Part shown: positions 1 to 6,661 of the stretch, piece by piece
How positions within the stretch are numbered: position 1 is the first letter of the stretch
How the letters are laid out: each line of letters starts with the position of its first letter
Source: CAYLZW01 sp964388085
GTDB lineage: Bacteria; Myxococcota; UBA727; CAYLZW01
Direction: 5' to 3'
DNA: 9,263 bases
Assembly (NCBI GenBank): GCA_964388085.1
Contig: CAYLZW010000236.1
Coordinates: 1-9,263, forward strand
Program-made: the position numbers and the translations under genes
The notes under the pieces: model-generated
What the model saw: only the letters and a program-made list of their open reading frames with translations
Databases searched by the model: none
Told to the model about the DNA's origin: nothing

Positions 1-391
1 GGTGCTCCTCGGCGACGCGCTTCATCTCGGTCAGCACCATCGCGCTGATCTCGGGCAGTGGGTACACGCGCTCGCGCAGGCGGATGCGCACGTCGTTGCC
101 CTCGCCCTCGACGAGCTCGTAGGGGAGGTCCTCGCGCGCCGCCTCGACGACGGGGTGGGTCCACTTGCGGCCGATGAGGCGCTTGGCGGCGTACACGGTG
201 TTGCGCGCGTTGGTCACCGCTTGGCGCTTGGCGATGTGTCCGATGAGACGACGACCGCTCTCGGCGACGGCGACCATGGACGGTGTCGTCTTGTAGCCGC
301 CGCGGTTCGGGATGACGGTCGGTGTGCCACCTTGCACAATGGCGACGCAGCTGTTGGTCGTACCGAGGTCGATGCCGATGACAGGTTCCAT
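1..391 (-). CDS. dnaK: Hsp70 chaperone DnaK, N-terminal part (3' end cut by window edge)
   Basis: About 130 residues of the ATPase domain are present. The protein begins MEPVIGIDLGTTNSC, which is the phosphate-1 loop of the Hsp70/actin fold (residues 5-15). It continues with the family segments TTPSMVAV, AKRQAVTN, AAKRLIGRK and PEISAMVLTEMK, all in the usual spacing. DnaK is an ATP-driven chaperone of the cytoplasm that binds exposed hydrophobic peptides and is stimulated by a J protein and a nucleotide exchange factor. The ATG at 391 is chosen because it gives the standard Hsp70 N-terminus; a GGGG stretch at 397-400 lies 5 bases upstream as a weak ribosome binding site. The next gene upstream on the same strand encodes a J-domain protein, a natural partner. 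The sequence is close to the housekeeping DnaK type, but myxobacteria carry many paralogues, so whether this is the main copy cannot be told from the N-terminus alone. Confidence 0.96.
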   Translation of the reverse strand, partial: MEPVIGIDLGTTNSCVAIVQGGTPTVIPNRGGYKTTPSMVAVAESGRRLIGHIAKRQAVTNARNTVYAAKRLIGRKWTHPVVEAAREDLPYELVEGEGNDVRIRLRERVYPLPEISAMVLTEMKRVAEEH

Positions 392-503
392 GAAAGCCCC
401 GAAGTCGGAGGATCACCGCCCCCGCCAGACGGCGGGATACTGACGAGAACGCGTGTAGGAAGCAAACCGCGAAGAACGCACATTCGCGTTCCGGGCGTAC
501 CTC

Positions 504-533
504 AAATGGGGGATGCGACCGCATCGGTCGCAT
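504..533 (-). promoter_or_regulatory. Possible dnaK promoter element and adjoining inverted repeat
   Basis: Read on the minus strand, positions 511-504 are CCCCATTT, which matches the -10 consensus of heat-shock sigma32 promoters (CCCCATNT). No CTTGAA-like -35 lies at the proper distance. That place is taken by a perfect inverted repeat at 513-533, with 9-bp arms (ATGCGACCG and its complement) around a 3-base centre. If used, the start point would lie near 495 and give a leader of about 100 bases for dnaK. No CIRCE element (the HrcA operator) was found. The repeat could be an operator or part of an RNA hairpin; the promoter call is an inference. Confidence 0.35.
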
Positions 534-537
534 AGCA

Positions 538-564
538 GCGAGCGGAAGAAGCTGCCTCGCTCGC
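538..564 (-). terminator. Possible hairpin after the J-domain gene
   Basis: Perfect 7-bp arms, GCGAGCG (538-544) and CGCTCGC (558-564), flank a 13-base loop. They lie 38-64 bases past the stop codon of the J-domain gene. No T run follows on the minus strand, so this is not a classical intrinsic terminator. The hairpin next to it (513-533) could act together with it. Weak call. Confidence 0.2.
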
Positions 565-601
565 CGCATGGTGCGAAGCCGGCTGACAGGAGCGGCGGCC
601 G

Positions 602-1879
602 CTACTTGGCCAGCCGCTTCGCCTGCTTCAGGCGGTCCTTGATGCGGGGCTCCTTCGGGCTCAGCGCGAGGAGCCTCTCCGCCGCGCGCAGCGCGGTATG
701 CCATCCCTCCGCGGCCTCGGAGAGCTCGAGCAGCACACGCCACGCGCCGGCGTCTCCGGGCGCCACCTCCGTCGCGCGCTGGGCGAACTTCATCGCCTGC
801 CGGTCGAGGCCGAGGCGCAAGCTCAGCTTGGCGACGGCCTGCAGCGTGTGCCCGTCGCGCGGCGCCGCCTCGGCAGCCTCCTGGATGAGCGCCGCCGCGC
901 CGGCGTGGTCGGTCATGATCAGGTGCTGTTCGGCCTTCTTCACGAGCTGGCGCGCGCGCTCGATGGCGCCTTCGCTCAGATAGGGCTCCGCGGCCGCCGC
1001 GATCGCCTCGTCTTGCGGCGCGAATTCCTTGGCCAGCCGGGCGTGACGGGCTGCCTCCACGAGCTTCCCGAGGCCGTGCGCGTTGGCCGCGAGCTCGAGC
1101 AGGTCCCTCGAGCGCTTCAAGCGATCCACCATCGGGTTGTGCTTGAGGCGCTTGTCCTTGAGCCGCGCGGCGTTGCGCGTGTCTCGCTCGGCGTGCTTCT
1201 TCTTCTCGTCGAGGGCCGCCTGCACGCGAGCCTGCTCGAGGCGTCGCTCCCGCGCCTGCGCCTCGATCTCCTTCTGCTCCTCGGGCGTGAAGTCGGCCGG
1301 GTCGAGAGCGGCGTCGTAAGCGTCGCGCCTGGCCGCGTCGTTCAAGACGTCGTAGGCGGCCTTCATCTTGCGAAAGATCTTGTCGATGCGCGGCTTGTAG
1401 CTGCCGAGGTTCTTTCGGAAGTAGGCGTCGGGGTGGAACTCCTTGGAGGCCTTGAAGTAGCCCTTCTTCACCTCGCTGATCGTGGCCGTGCGCTTGAGCC
1501 CGAGCAGCGCGTAGTGGTTCCAGCGCTCGAGCTGCATCTCGACGAAGAGGATGCGCTTCTTCTGCGCCTCCGAGAGGTCCACCCCCTCGCGCATGGCCAC
1601 CACGTCGAACAGCACGCCGCCGTACTCGTCGCGGCTCGCGTCCGCCGCGGCCCCCTTGGCAGCCAGCACGACGAGGACGCCCTTTTGAATGAGCCCCAGG
1701 GCGAGCGCCCTCGCCGCCCCGTCCGCGAGCCCCGACGCCTGCAAGAGCTCCTTCAGAGGCTGCCGTCGTCCGAAGGCGCACGACAACAAGTAGCCCTCCT
1801 CGTGGCTGAGCCCGAGCGCTGTCACGTCGACGTTGGACGCCACCTCGACAGCGGCGTCATCGGGCGGCATGGTCGCCAT
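602..1879 (-). CDS. J-domain (DnaJ-like) co-chaperone with TPR-like C-terminal region
   Basis: This 425-residue protein has four parts. Residues 20-75 form a compact segment (LSHEEGYLLSCAFGRR...LKELLQASGL...ALGLIQKGVLVVL) resembling the small winged-helix-like modules common in myxobacterial regulators. Residues 121-190 are a J domain with the HPD motif at 149-151, preceded by NHYALLGL and followed by KAAYDVLND and RRDAYD; HPD is the part that stimulates Hsp70 ATPase. Residues 195-250 are a highly charged, probably coiled helix. Residues 255-420 are Ala/Leu-rich helical repeats resembling TPRs. The Gly/Phe linker and zinc fingers of true DnaJ are absent, so it is a specialised J protein, not DnaJ itself. 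The ATG at 1879 has GGAGG 12 bases upstream, a little far; an ATG three codons later (1870) lacks a visible site. It lies just upstream of dnaK on the same strand, which suggests that it delivers substrates to that DnaK. It is divergent from mazG. No signal peptide or membrane segment is seen. Confidence 0.88.
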   Translation of the reverse strand: MATMPPDDAAVEVASNVDVTALGLSHEEGYLLSCAFGRRQPLKELLQASGLADGAARALALGLIQKGVLVVLAAKGAAADASRDEYGGVLFDVVAMREGVDLSEAQKKRILFVEMQLERWNHYALLGLKRTATISEVKKGYFKASKEFHPDAYFRKNLGSYKPRIDKIFRKMKAAYDVLNDAARRDAYDAALDPADFTPEEQKEIEAQARERRLEQARVQAALDEKKKHAERDTRNAARLKDKRLKHNPMVDRLKRSRDLLELAANAHGLGKLVEAARHARLAKEFAPQDEAIAAAAEPYLSEGAIERARQLVKKAEQHLIMTDHAGAAALIQEAAEAAPRDGHTLQAVAKLSLRLGLDRQAMKFAQRATEVAPGDAGAWRVLLELSEAAEGWHTALRAAERLLALSPKEPRIKDRLKQAKRLAK

Positions 1880-1941
1880 GGCGGGGAGGATCCTCCACCC
1901 TCGCCACCGACGTCCAGTGACAAGAGGACCGGGACACGCAA
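1880..1941. promoter_or_regulatory. Divergent intergenic region between the J-domain gene and mazG
   Basis: These 62 bases must hold the start signals of two divergent genes unless promoters lie inside the coding regions. A perfect 12-base palindrome, GGAGGATCCTCC, lies at 1885-1896; one half is the probable ribosome binding site of the J-domain gene. For mazG, GAGGA (1924-1928) and GGGA (1931-1934) lie before the ATG at 1942. No recognisable -35/-10 pair was found in either direction. Confidence 0.4.
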
Positions 1942-2817
1942 ATGGCCGCAGATCGTTCCGCCCCCCGCCCCGGTGCCGCCGACGCGGATTGGCTCGCGCG
2001 GGCCGGTCGCTCCTTCGCCGCCCTCTGCGAGCTGATGACGACGCTCCGCGCGCCCGGCGGCTGCGACTGGGACCGCGCTCAAGACCTGCACACGCTCCGC
2101 CCCTACCTCCTCGAGGAGGCGCACGAGGTGCTCGACGTGCTCGATGCCATCGGCGCGCAGGGCGCCGGGCCGAGGGCCCCCGAGCACAAGGAGGAGCTCG
2201 GCGACCTCTTGCTGCAGATCGTCTTTCAGTCGGAGATCCAGCGCGAGCACGGCCGCTTCGACGCCGGCGACGTCTGCGACGCCATCCGCGACAAGCTCGT
2301 CCGCCGGCATCCGCACATCTTCGGCGACGCCGAGGAGCGCCCCGACTGGGAGGCCATGAAGCGCCAGGAGCGCGAGGGCCGCGGCGAGCAGAACAAGAGC
2401 GCGCTCGACGGCGTGCCGCGCGAGCTGCCGGGCCTGTTGCGCGCGCTCCGCGTCGGCGAGAAGGCGCACGCGGTGGGCTTCGATTGGCCGGATCACGCAG
2501 GCGTCATCGCGAAGATCGAGGAGGAGCTGCTCGAGGTGAAGGAGGCCATCGAGGGCGGCGACAAGACGCGCGTCTCCGACGAGATCGGCGACCTCCTCTA
2601 CGCCATCGTGAACCTGACGCGGCACATGAACGTGGACCCGGAGGCGTCCTTGCGCCGCACCATCGGTCGCTTCGAGTCGCGCTTTCGCATCGTCGAGCAG
2701 CGCGTGCGCGAGAGCGGTAAGCAGCTCGAGGACTGTCCGCTCGAGGAGCTCGACGGGCACTGGGAAGCGGCGAAGAAGATCCTGTCGGCTAGCGACGACG
2801 CTCGAGCCTCGAGGTGA
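1942..2817 (+). CDS. mazG: Nucleoside triphosphate pyrophosphohydrolase MazG
   Basis: MazG hydrolyses (d)NTPs to the monophosphate and pyrophosphate, clearing unwanted nucleotides, and can lower ppGpp levels in E. coli. At 291 residues it is a little longer than E. coli MazG and has the typical two tandem domains. The first contains CDWDRAQD (41-48, the usual CPWDREQT signature) and the metal-binding set E58-E59-x-x-E62 with E85-x-x-D88, followed by GRFD, DKLVRRHPHIFGD (118-129) and W136. The second has E194-E195-x-x-E198 and E214-x-x-D217 (EIGDLLYAIVNLTRH). Both metal sets are intact, so both domains look capable of catalysis, although in E. coli the C-terminal domain does most of the work. 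The ATG at 1942 is the first in frame before the conserved region. The N-terminal 20 residues are not conserved in the family. It is convergent with murJ, with overlapping 3' ends. Confidence 0.96.
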   Translation: MAADRSAPRPGAADADWLARAGRSFAALCELMTTLRAPGGCDWDRAQDLHTLRPYLLEEAHEVLDVLDAIGAQGAGPRAPEHKEELGDLLLQIVFQSEIQREHGRFDAGDVCDAIRDKLVRRHPHIFGDAEERPDWEAMKRQEREGRGEQNKSALDGVPRELPGLLRALRVGEKAHAVGFDWPDHAGVIAKIEEELLEVKEAIEGGDKTRVSDEIGDLLYAIVNLTRHMNVDPEASLRRTIGRFESRFRIVEQRVRESGKQLEDCPLEELDGHWEAAKKILSASDDARASR

Positions 2818-4492
2818 CCTTGCCGACCACCGCCGTGGCCTCGTCCATGCGCAGCAGGAACGCTCCGACGCCATAGATCGCGACGGCGGCGCCGATGCTG
2901 CCGAACAGCACGACGACGTTGCGCGCGCTGGCCCCCTCTTCCCAGGCGCCGAGCCGGCTGATGGCGAACGCCGGCGCGACGGCGGCGACGGTGAGCGCGC
3001 TCTGTAGCAGCGAGCTCTTCAGCAGCGCCTTGAGCCCAAGCCTGCCGAGGCGCGCTCCGTCCGCGAGGCGCGCGCTGCGCAGGAGCGCCGTCATGACGAT
3101 GAGCTGCACGACGCTGGCGAGGCTGAGCGCCAGACACAGGCCGGCCACCTGGTAGCGCAAGAGCGCGACGCCGAACGCAAGCGTCAGCACGACCGTGAAC
3201 GCCGAGACCTTCACCGGCGTCTTCAGGTCCTCGAGCGCGTAGAACACCTGCGTCGTCGAGCGGACCGCGCTCGTCGCCACGAGCCAGGGGCAGAACGCGG
3301 CGGTCGCGAGCGCCGTCTGTTCGACGTCGGGCCAGGTGAAGGCGCCGTGCCGGTACAGCACGGCGACGATGGGCAGCGCGATGGCGGCGAGGCCGGCGGC
3401 GGCCGGGATGATGACGAAGTTCGTCAGGCGCACCGAGTGACGCCACGTGGACAAGAGCGCCTCGCGCTCGCCGCGGGCCGCGTGCGCGCTCATGGTCGGC
3501 AGCGCCGCCGTCGCGATGGCGATGCCGAACACGCCGAAGGCGAACTGCGCCAGCCGATCGGCGTTGTAGTAGTAGGTCATGTGACCCTCGGGCAGGTAGC
3601 TGGCGAGCTGCCGCAGCACGAGGATGTTGATCTGGTAGACGCCGAGCCCGAACAGCGCCGGCGCGAGCACCTTCAAGAGGCGTCGCACCGCCGGCATCTT
3701 CCAGTCGAACGAGGGCCACGCGAGCAGCCCGTGCGCTCGCAGCGCCGGGATCTGCGCGATCATCTGCAGCACGCCACCCGCGAGCACACCGGTGACGAGC
3801 ATGTAGATGGGCTGATCGAACACGCCGGTGAGCAGCAGCATGGCGCCGACGATGCTGAGGTTCAGCAGCACGGGCGCGGCGGCGGGCGCGGCGAAGTGAC
3901 CGTGCGCGTTGAGCGCCCCCATGGCGAGCGCCACCAGCGAGATGAAGTACACGTACGGGAACAGCCAACGCGTCAGCTCCACGGCGAGCGCGAACGCCTC
4001 GGGCTCGTCGGCGAAGCCGCTCGCGAACGCCCACACGAGCAGCGGCGCCGCGAGGATGCCGACGATGGTCATCACCAGGACACCGACGAGCGAGAGCCCG
4101 AACGTGGCGGCCAAGAAGCGCCGGGCCGTCGCCTCGCCGTCCTTCTCGCGCACCTGCGTGTAGACCGGGATGAAGGCCACCGTCGTGCCGCCCTCCGCGA
4201 CCAGCCGGCGCAGCACGTTCGGGATCGTGAACGCCATGAAGAACACGTCCGTGAGCCGCGTGGCCCCGAAGACGTGGCTGATGGCGAGATCGCGCACGAG
4301 GGCGGCCACGCGCGAGGCGAGCGTCAGCACCCCGACGACGAGCGCCGCGCGCGCCACGCCACCGCGCCGGGCCCCTGTCGTGCTCGCGGGCGGGTCGGAC
4401 GGGGGGCTCTTTCGAGGCGCCTCGGGGGTCTCGGTCGGGTCGCTCATGGGCTCGCTGGATCCTCGGGCTGCATCTTGCGCGGAAGCTGGCAT
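2789..4492 (-). CDS. murJ: Lipid II flippase MurJ (MviN family)
   Basis: MurJ moves the peptidoglycan precursor lipid II across the cytoplasmic membrane. The 567-residue protein is hydrophobic with about 14 predicted membrane segments, as in the MOP exporter superfamily. Hallmarks are ASRVAALVRD (59-68), TDVFFMAFTIPNVLRRLVAEG (starting at 81) and ADRLAQFAFGVFGIAIATAALP (starting at 311). R61, D82, R95/R96 and R313 appear to match the essential cavity residues R18, D39, R52 and R270 of E. coli MurJ. A Pro/Ser/Thr-rich cytoplasmic extension of about 45 residues precedes the first membrane segment. Start choice is uncertain: the ATG at 4492 has AGGCGG close upstream but lies only 8 bp from the rpsT -35; the ATG at 4447 (MSDPTETPE) also fits and would leave more room for a promoter. 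The stop lies inside the end of convergent mazG. Adjacency of murJ and rpsT is seen in other bacteria. Confidence 0.95.
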   Translation of the reverse strand: MPASAQDAARGSSEPMSDPTETPEAPRKSPPSDPPASTTGARRGGVARAALVVGVLTLASRVAALVRDLAISHVFGATRLTDVFFMAFTIPNVLRRLVAEGGTTVAFIPVYTQVREKDGEATARRFLAATFGLSLVGVLVMTIVGILAAPLLVWAFASGFADEPEAFALAVELTRWLFPYVYFISLVALAMGALNAHGHFAAPAAAPVLLNLSIVGAMLLLTGVFDQPIYMLVTGVLAGGVLQMIAQIPALRAHGLLAWPSFDWKMPAVRRLLKVLAPALFGLGVYQINILVLRQLASYLPEGHMTYYYNADRLAQFAFGVFGIAIATAALPTMSAHAARGEREALLSTWRHSVRLTNFVIIPAAAGLAAIALPIVAVLYRHGAFTWPDVEQTALATAAFCPWLVATSAVRSTTQVFYALEDLKTPVKVSAFTVVLTLAFGVALLRYQVAGLCLALSLASVVQLIVMTALLRSARLADGARLGRLGLKALLKSSLLQSALTVAAVAPAFAISRLGAWEEGASARNVVVLFGSIGAAVAIYGVGAFLLRMDEATAVVGKVTSRLERRR

Positions 4493-4499
4493 ACCGCCT

Positions 4500-4527
4500 T
4501 TGACACGGGGAAATCCCGCTCTATACG
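4500..4527 (+). promoter_or_regulatory. Sigma70-type promoter for rpsT
   Basis: A perfect -35 hexamer TTGACA (4500-4505) is followed after 16 bases by TATACG (4522-4527, 4 of 6 matches to TATAAT). The start point would be near 4534, giving a leader of about 70 bases for rpsT. The spacer holds a small dyad (CGGG at 4506-4509 and CCCG at 4515-4518), which could be an operator half-site pair or chance. This is the clearest promoter in the window and fits a strongly expressed ribosomal protein gene. Confidence 0.75.
4520..4525 (-). promoter_or_regulatory. Possible -10 element for murJ
   Basis: Read on the minus strand these bases are TATAGA, 4 of 6 matches to TATAAT. They share four bases with the rpsT -10. 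No good -35 lies 17 bases upstream (CCCGTG). The start would be near 4513, giving a leader of about 20 bases to the ATG at 4492. Weak call, supported mainly by its position. Confidence 0.3.
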
Positions 4528-4552
4528 ACCTCGTCCCACATCACGGGCACTT

Positions 4553-4571
4553 GCGGCCGCCCGCCGGCCGC
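4553..4571 (+). promoter_or_regulatory. GC-rich hairpin in the rpsT leader
   Basis: Perfect 7-bp arms, GCGGCCG (4553-4559) and CGGCCGC (4565-4571), enclose a 5-base loop. The hairpin lies in the predicted 5' untranslated region, 33 bases before the rpsT start. In E. coli, bS20 represses its own translation, so a structured leader could serve feedback control here; that link is an inference. Confidence 0.4.
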
Positions 4572-4604
4572 GAGCCAGGATTTCAGTCCTCTCGGAGCTC
4601 TTTC

Positions 4605-4868
4605 ATGGCGAACCATAAGTCCGCGGCCAAGCGGCACCTGCAGTCGGAGAAGCGTCGCATTCAGAACCGCGCGGCCCGCAGCGCGCTGCGCACCCAGATC
4701 AAGAAGGCGCGCGCCGACCTGCAGTCCGGCGCTCAGACCGGCGTCACCGAGGCCGTGCAGGCCCTCGCGAAGGCCGGCGGCAAGGGCCTCATGCACAAGA
4801 AGACCGCTGCCCGTCGTATTTCGCGCCTGATGAAGGCGGCGAACAAGGTCGCGGCCCAGAAGGCCTGA
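4605..4868 (+). CDS. rpsT: 30S ribosomal protein bS20
   Basis: bS20 is a small primary binding protein of the 30S subunit that contacts 16S rRNA. The 87-residue product has the usual length and is strongly basic and helical. It begins MANHKSAAKR and contains SEKRRIQNRAARSALRT (14-30) and GLMHKKTAARRISRLMK (61-77), all typical of the family. The start at 4605 is set by the conserved N-terminus and by GGAG at 4594-4597, 7 bases upstream. The gene stands alone on the plus strand between divergent murJ and a convergent gene whose stop codon is only 26 bases away. Its own promoter (4500-4527) and leader hairpin precede it. Confidence 0.98.
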   Translation: MANHKSAAKRHLQSEKRRIQNRAARSALRTQIKKARADLQSGAQTGVTEAVQALAKAGGKGLMHKKTAARRISRLMKAANKVAAQKA

Positions 4869-4878
4869 GCGACCGGCT

Positions 4879-4894
4879 CCTGCAGCTTCGCAGG
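4879..4894. terminator. Small dyad between convergent rpsT and the LysM-like gene
   Basis: CCTGC (4879-4883) and GCAGG (4890-4894) form a 5-bp stem with a 6-base loop in the 26-bp gap between two converging stop codons. The position suits a bidirectional terminator, but the stem is short and no T run follows on either strand. A second, longer bulged dyad (4911-4939) lies inside the end of the neighbouring gene and could add to it for rpsT transcripts. Confidence 0.25.
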
Positions 4895-6649
4895 CTACGC
4901 GCTACCCGCTGTCACGTACGCTTGCGTAGCGAGCGTGACGACGCGGGTGGCGTGTCTGCGCATGAGCTGAAGCGCCGCCTCCCTCCCGGCGGCGGACGCG
5001 AGCGTAGGGCCGATCTCGGGGTCGAGCGCCAACGCCACCACGAAGAGCGCCCGCGCGACGTCCGACGCCTCCCGCAGCAACGCGGGCACCGGTCCCGTGG
5101 CGCCGTCGGCGAGCACCAGGCAGCCGCTCTTGACGGCGGGCCCAAGCCGCATCGCCCGCCGGGACAGCACCGGATCGTCAGCCGTCTTCGCCAGCTCCAG
5201 CAGCTCGCTGGTGAGCGCCTTGATGGCGGCGCCGTTGCCCGCGCTGCCCTTCGGCGAGAGCACGGCCTTCTCGAAGCGCGATTTCCGTCGCTGCCGCACC
5301 TGCGCTTCGGGTCCGCTGTCCGGGGGCGACGGCCGCAGCGGATCGAAGAGGCGAATGAGCGTCGGCGCCAGCCGCTCGGGGACACCGTCGTGATCGTCGG
5401 CCACGCGAGCGTTCCGCGCGGCGTGTGACGCGAGCTCCGCGGCGCTCATGGTCGGCCCGGCGACGCTCGCCGGATGCGGCACCTCGAGGCCGTTCGCGCC
5501 CACCTTCACGTCGGCGACGTTCCCCGACGAGACCAGCGCGGCGATGCCGTCCGCTCGACGACCCGCGTGCACGCGCACCAGACGTTCCTTCACGCGCCCG
5601 TGCAGCGCGATGACGACGGGCCAGGGCTTCGGCAGCGCGCTCCCCGACTTGGCCTCGACGACGGCGCGCAGCACCTCCCGCGGCGCGCGCTCGACGCTCT
5701 CGGTCAGCTTCTTCAGCATGGTCGCGAGCTGGGCCGTGTGCTTGTCGAGCGCGTCGAGCTGCGCCTTCACGCCGAGCCCTTGCACGCGCTCCCCGTCGAC
5801 GAGCTCGAGATCGTTCGTCGCCGCGTCCACCAGCAGTCGCAAGGTGGCGTTGTCGTCGCCGGGCTGGGAGAGCTTCGCGTCCTGCAGGTGGCGATCGAGC
5901 CGCGCGAGCTCCTCGGCGCTCTTCAGCAGGCTGACGGCGTGGGCTGCCTTCTTCAGCAGGTCCTGCTTGAGCGCGGGCACGACGAGGAAGCCGTCGAGCA
6001 CCTCGCCGAGCTCCGCCGGCTTCTCGACCGCCACCTCGAGCAAGCGGCGCCTGCCCTTCGGCCGCGTGGTGCCCTCGAGCACGTCCACGAGGCCCACCAG
6101 CACCGCGCGTGCCTGCATGCGCAGCCGCGCCATCTCGACGGCGCTCGCCACCTTCGCGACCTCAGCGTCGTCGTGAGCAGCGGCGATGAAGGCCTCGAGC
6201 TCCGGCTCCTTCACGAGCGCCGCCAGCCGCTTCGCGCAGTCGACCGCGTCGTGCCCCTGCGCGAGCAGCGTACGCGCCAGCGTCGTCGGATCGACCACCT
6301 GCTCTCGTCGCTGCGCGCCGTTCTGCAGCTTCTTCCAGTCCTTGCGCGCCTTGGTGCTGCCGCCCTTCGCGGGATCGAAGCCGAGGTTGAAGCCCATCTT
6401 CGCCGCGAAGCGCTGCGCTTCGTCGCGCCCCGGCACCGTCACGATGGTCCCCGAGGGGACGGCGCCCTTCCCCGGCACGCCCGGGTTCAGGTCCATCAGC
6501 AGCGGCACCAGCCGGTCGTCCTTGAAGACCCGGACGGCCACGTCGACGAGCGAGTCCTTGCCGGAGAGCTTCACCCGGCGGCGCTGTGCCGCCGGGTCCG
6601 GCTTCGCGGTCGTCGTCTGTGACGAGGAGGAGGGGGAACGAATGGCCAT
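4895..6649 (-). CDS. Unknown protein with N-terminal LysM-like domain
   Basis: I do not recognise a named family for this 584-residue protein. A Ser/Thr-rich basic start (1-25) is followed by a LysM-like domain (about 26-74: VKLSGKDSLVDVAVRVFKDD, then LVPLLMDLNPGV, SGTIVTVPG). LysM folds usually bind peptidoglycan or other N-acetylglucosamine polymers, and related modules also occur in phage-tail and contractile-injection proteins. The rest is rich in Ala, Leu, Val, Lys and Arg and mostly helical, with a Pro-rich stretch at 436-447 and only two cysteines (138, 510). There is no signal peptide or membrane segment, so export by a Sec route is not indicated. The ATG at 6649 starts 12 bases after the stop of the upstream gene on the same strand and lacks a clear ribosome binding site, which suggests translational coupling in one operon. 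GC content is high, like the housekeeping genes (46 of 60 bases in 5641-5700). Confidence 0.8.
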   Translation of the reverse strand: MAIRSPSSSSQTTTAKPDPAAQRRRVKLSGKDSLVDVAVRVFKDDRLVPLLMDLNPGVPGKGAVPSGTIVTVPGRDEAQRFAAKMGFNLGFDPAKGGSTKARKDWKKLQNGAQRREQVVDPTTLARTLLAQGHDAVDCAKRLAALVKEPELEAFIAAAHDDAEVAKVASAVEMARLRMQARAVLVGLVDVLEGTTRPKGRRRLLEVAVEKPAELGEVLDGFLVVPALKQDLLKKAAHAVSLLKSAEELARLDRHLQDAKLSQPGDDNATLRLLVDAATNDLELVDGERVQGLGVKAQLDALDKHTAQLATMLKKLTESVERAPREVLRAVVEAKSGSALPKPWPVVIALHGRVKERLVRVHAGRRADGIAALVSSGNVADVKVGANGLEVPHPASVAGPTMSAAELASHAARNARVADDHDGVPERLAPTLIRLFDPLRPSPPDSGPEAQVRQRRKSRFEKAVLSPKGSAGNGAAIKALTSELLELAKTADDPVLSRRAMRLGPAVKSGCLVLADGATGPVPALLREASDVARALFVVALALDPEIGPTLASAAGREAALQLMRRHATRVVTLATQAYVTAGSA

Positions 6650-6661
6650 GGCGGCACGTCG

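Noticed and set aside
392..601. CIRCE operator (HrcA site) upstream of dnaK
   Set aside because: No TTAGCACTC-N9-GAGTGCTAA or close variant is present; only an unrelated palindrome was found.
698..2035. 445-codon open frame on the plus strand opposite the J-domain gene
   Set aside because: It is the antisense shadow of a well-supported J-domain gene, is low in family resemblance, rich in Arg/Leu/His, and runs across the start of mazG.
2598..4034. 478-codon Arg/Ala-rich frame on the minus strand
   Set aside because: It lies out of frame within murJ and has the Arg/Ala/Gly composition typical of frame-shifted GC-rich coding DNA.
4170..4604. Upstream extension of rpsT to 232 codons
   Set aside because: The extension is antisense to murJ and includes the rpsT promoter; the bS20 N-terminus MANHKSAAKR and its ribosome binding site fix the start at 4605.
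3347..4618. 423-codon frame on the plus strand opposite murJ
   Set aside because: It is antisense to murJ, its product is His/Arg/Glu-rich without recognisable motifs, and it overlaps the rpsT promoter and start.
5474..6622. 382-codon frame on the plus strand opposite the LysM-like gene
   Set aside because: It is a long antisense frame expected at this GC content. The minus-strand frame has a LysM-like domain and operon spacing, so it is preferred.
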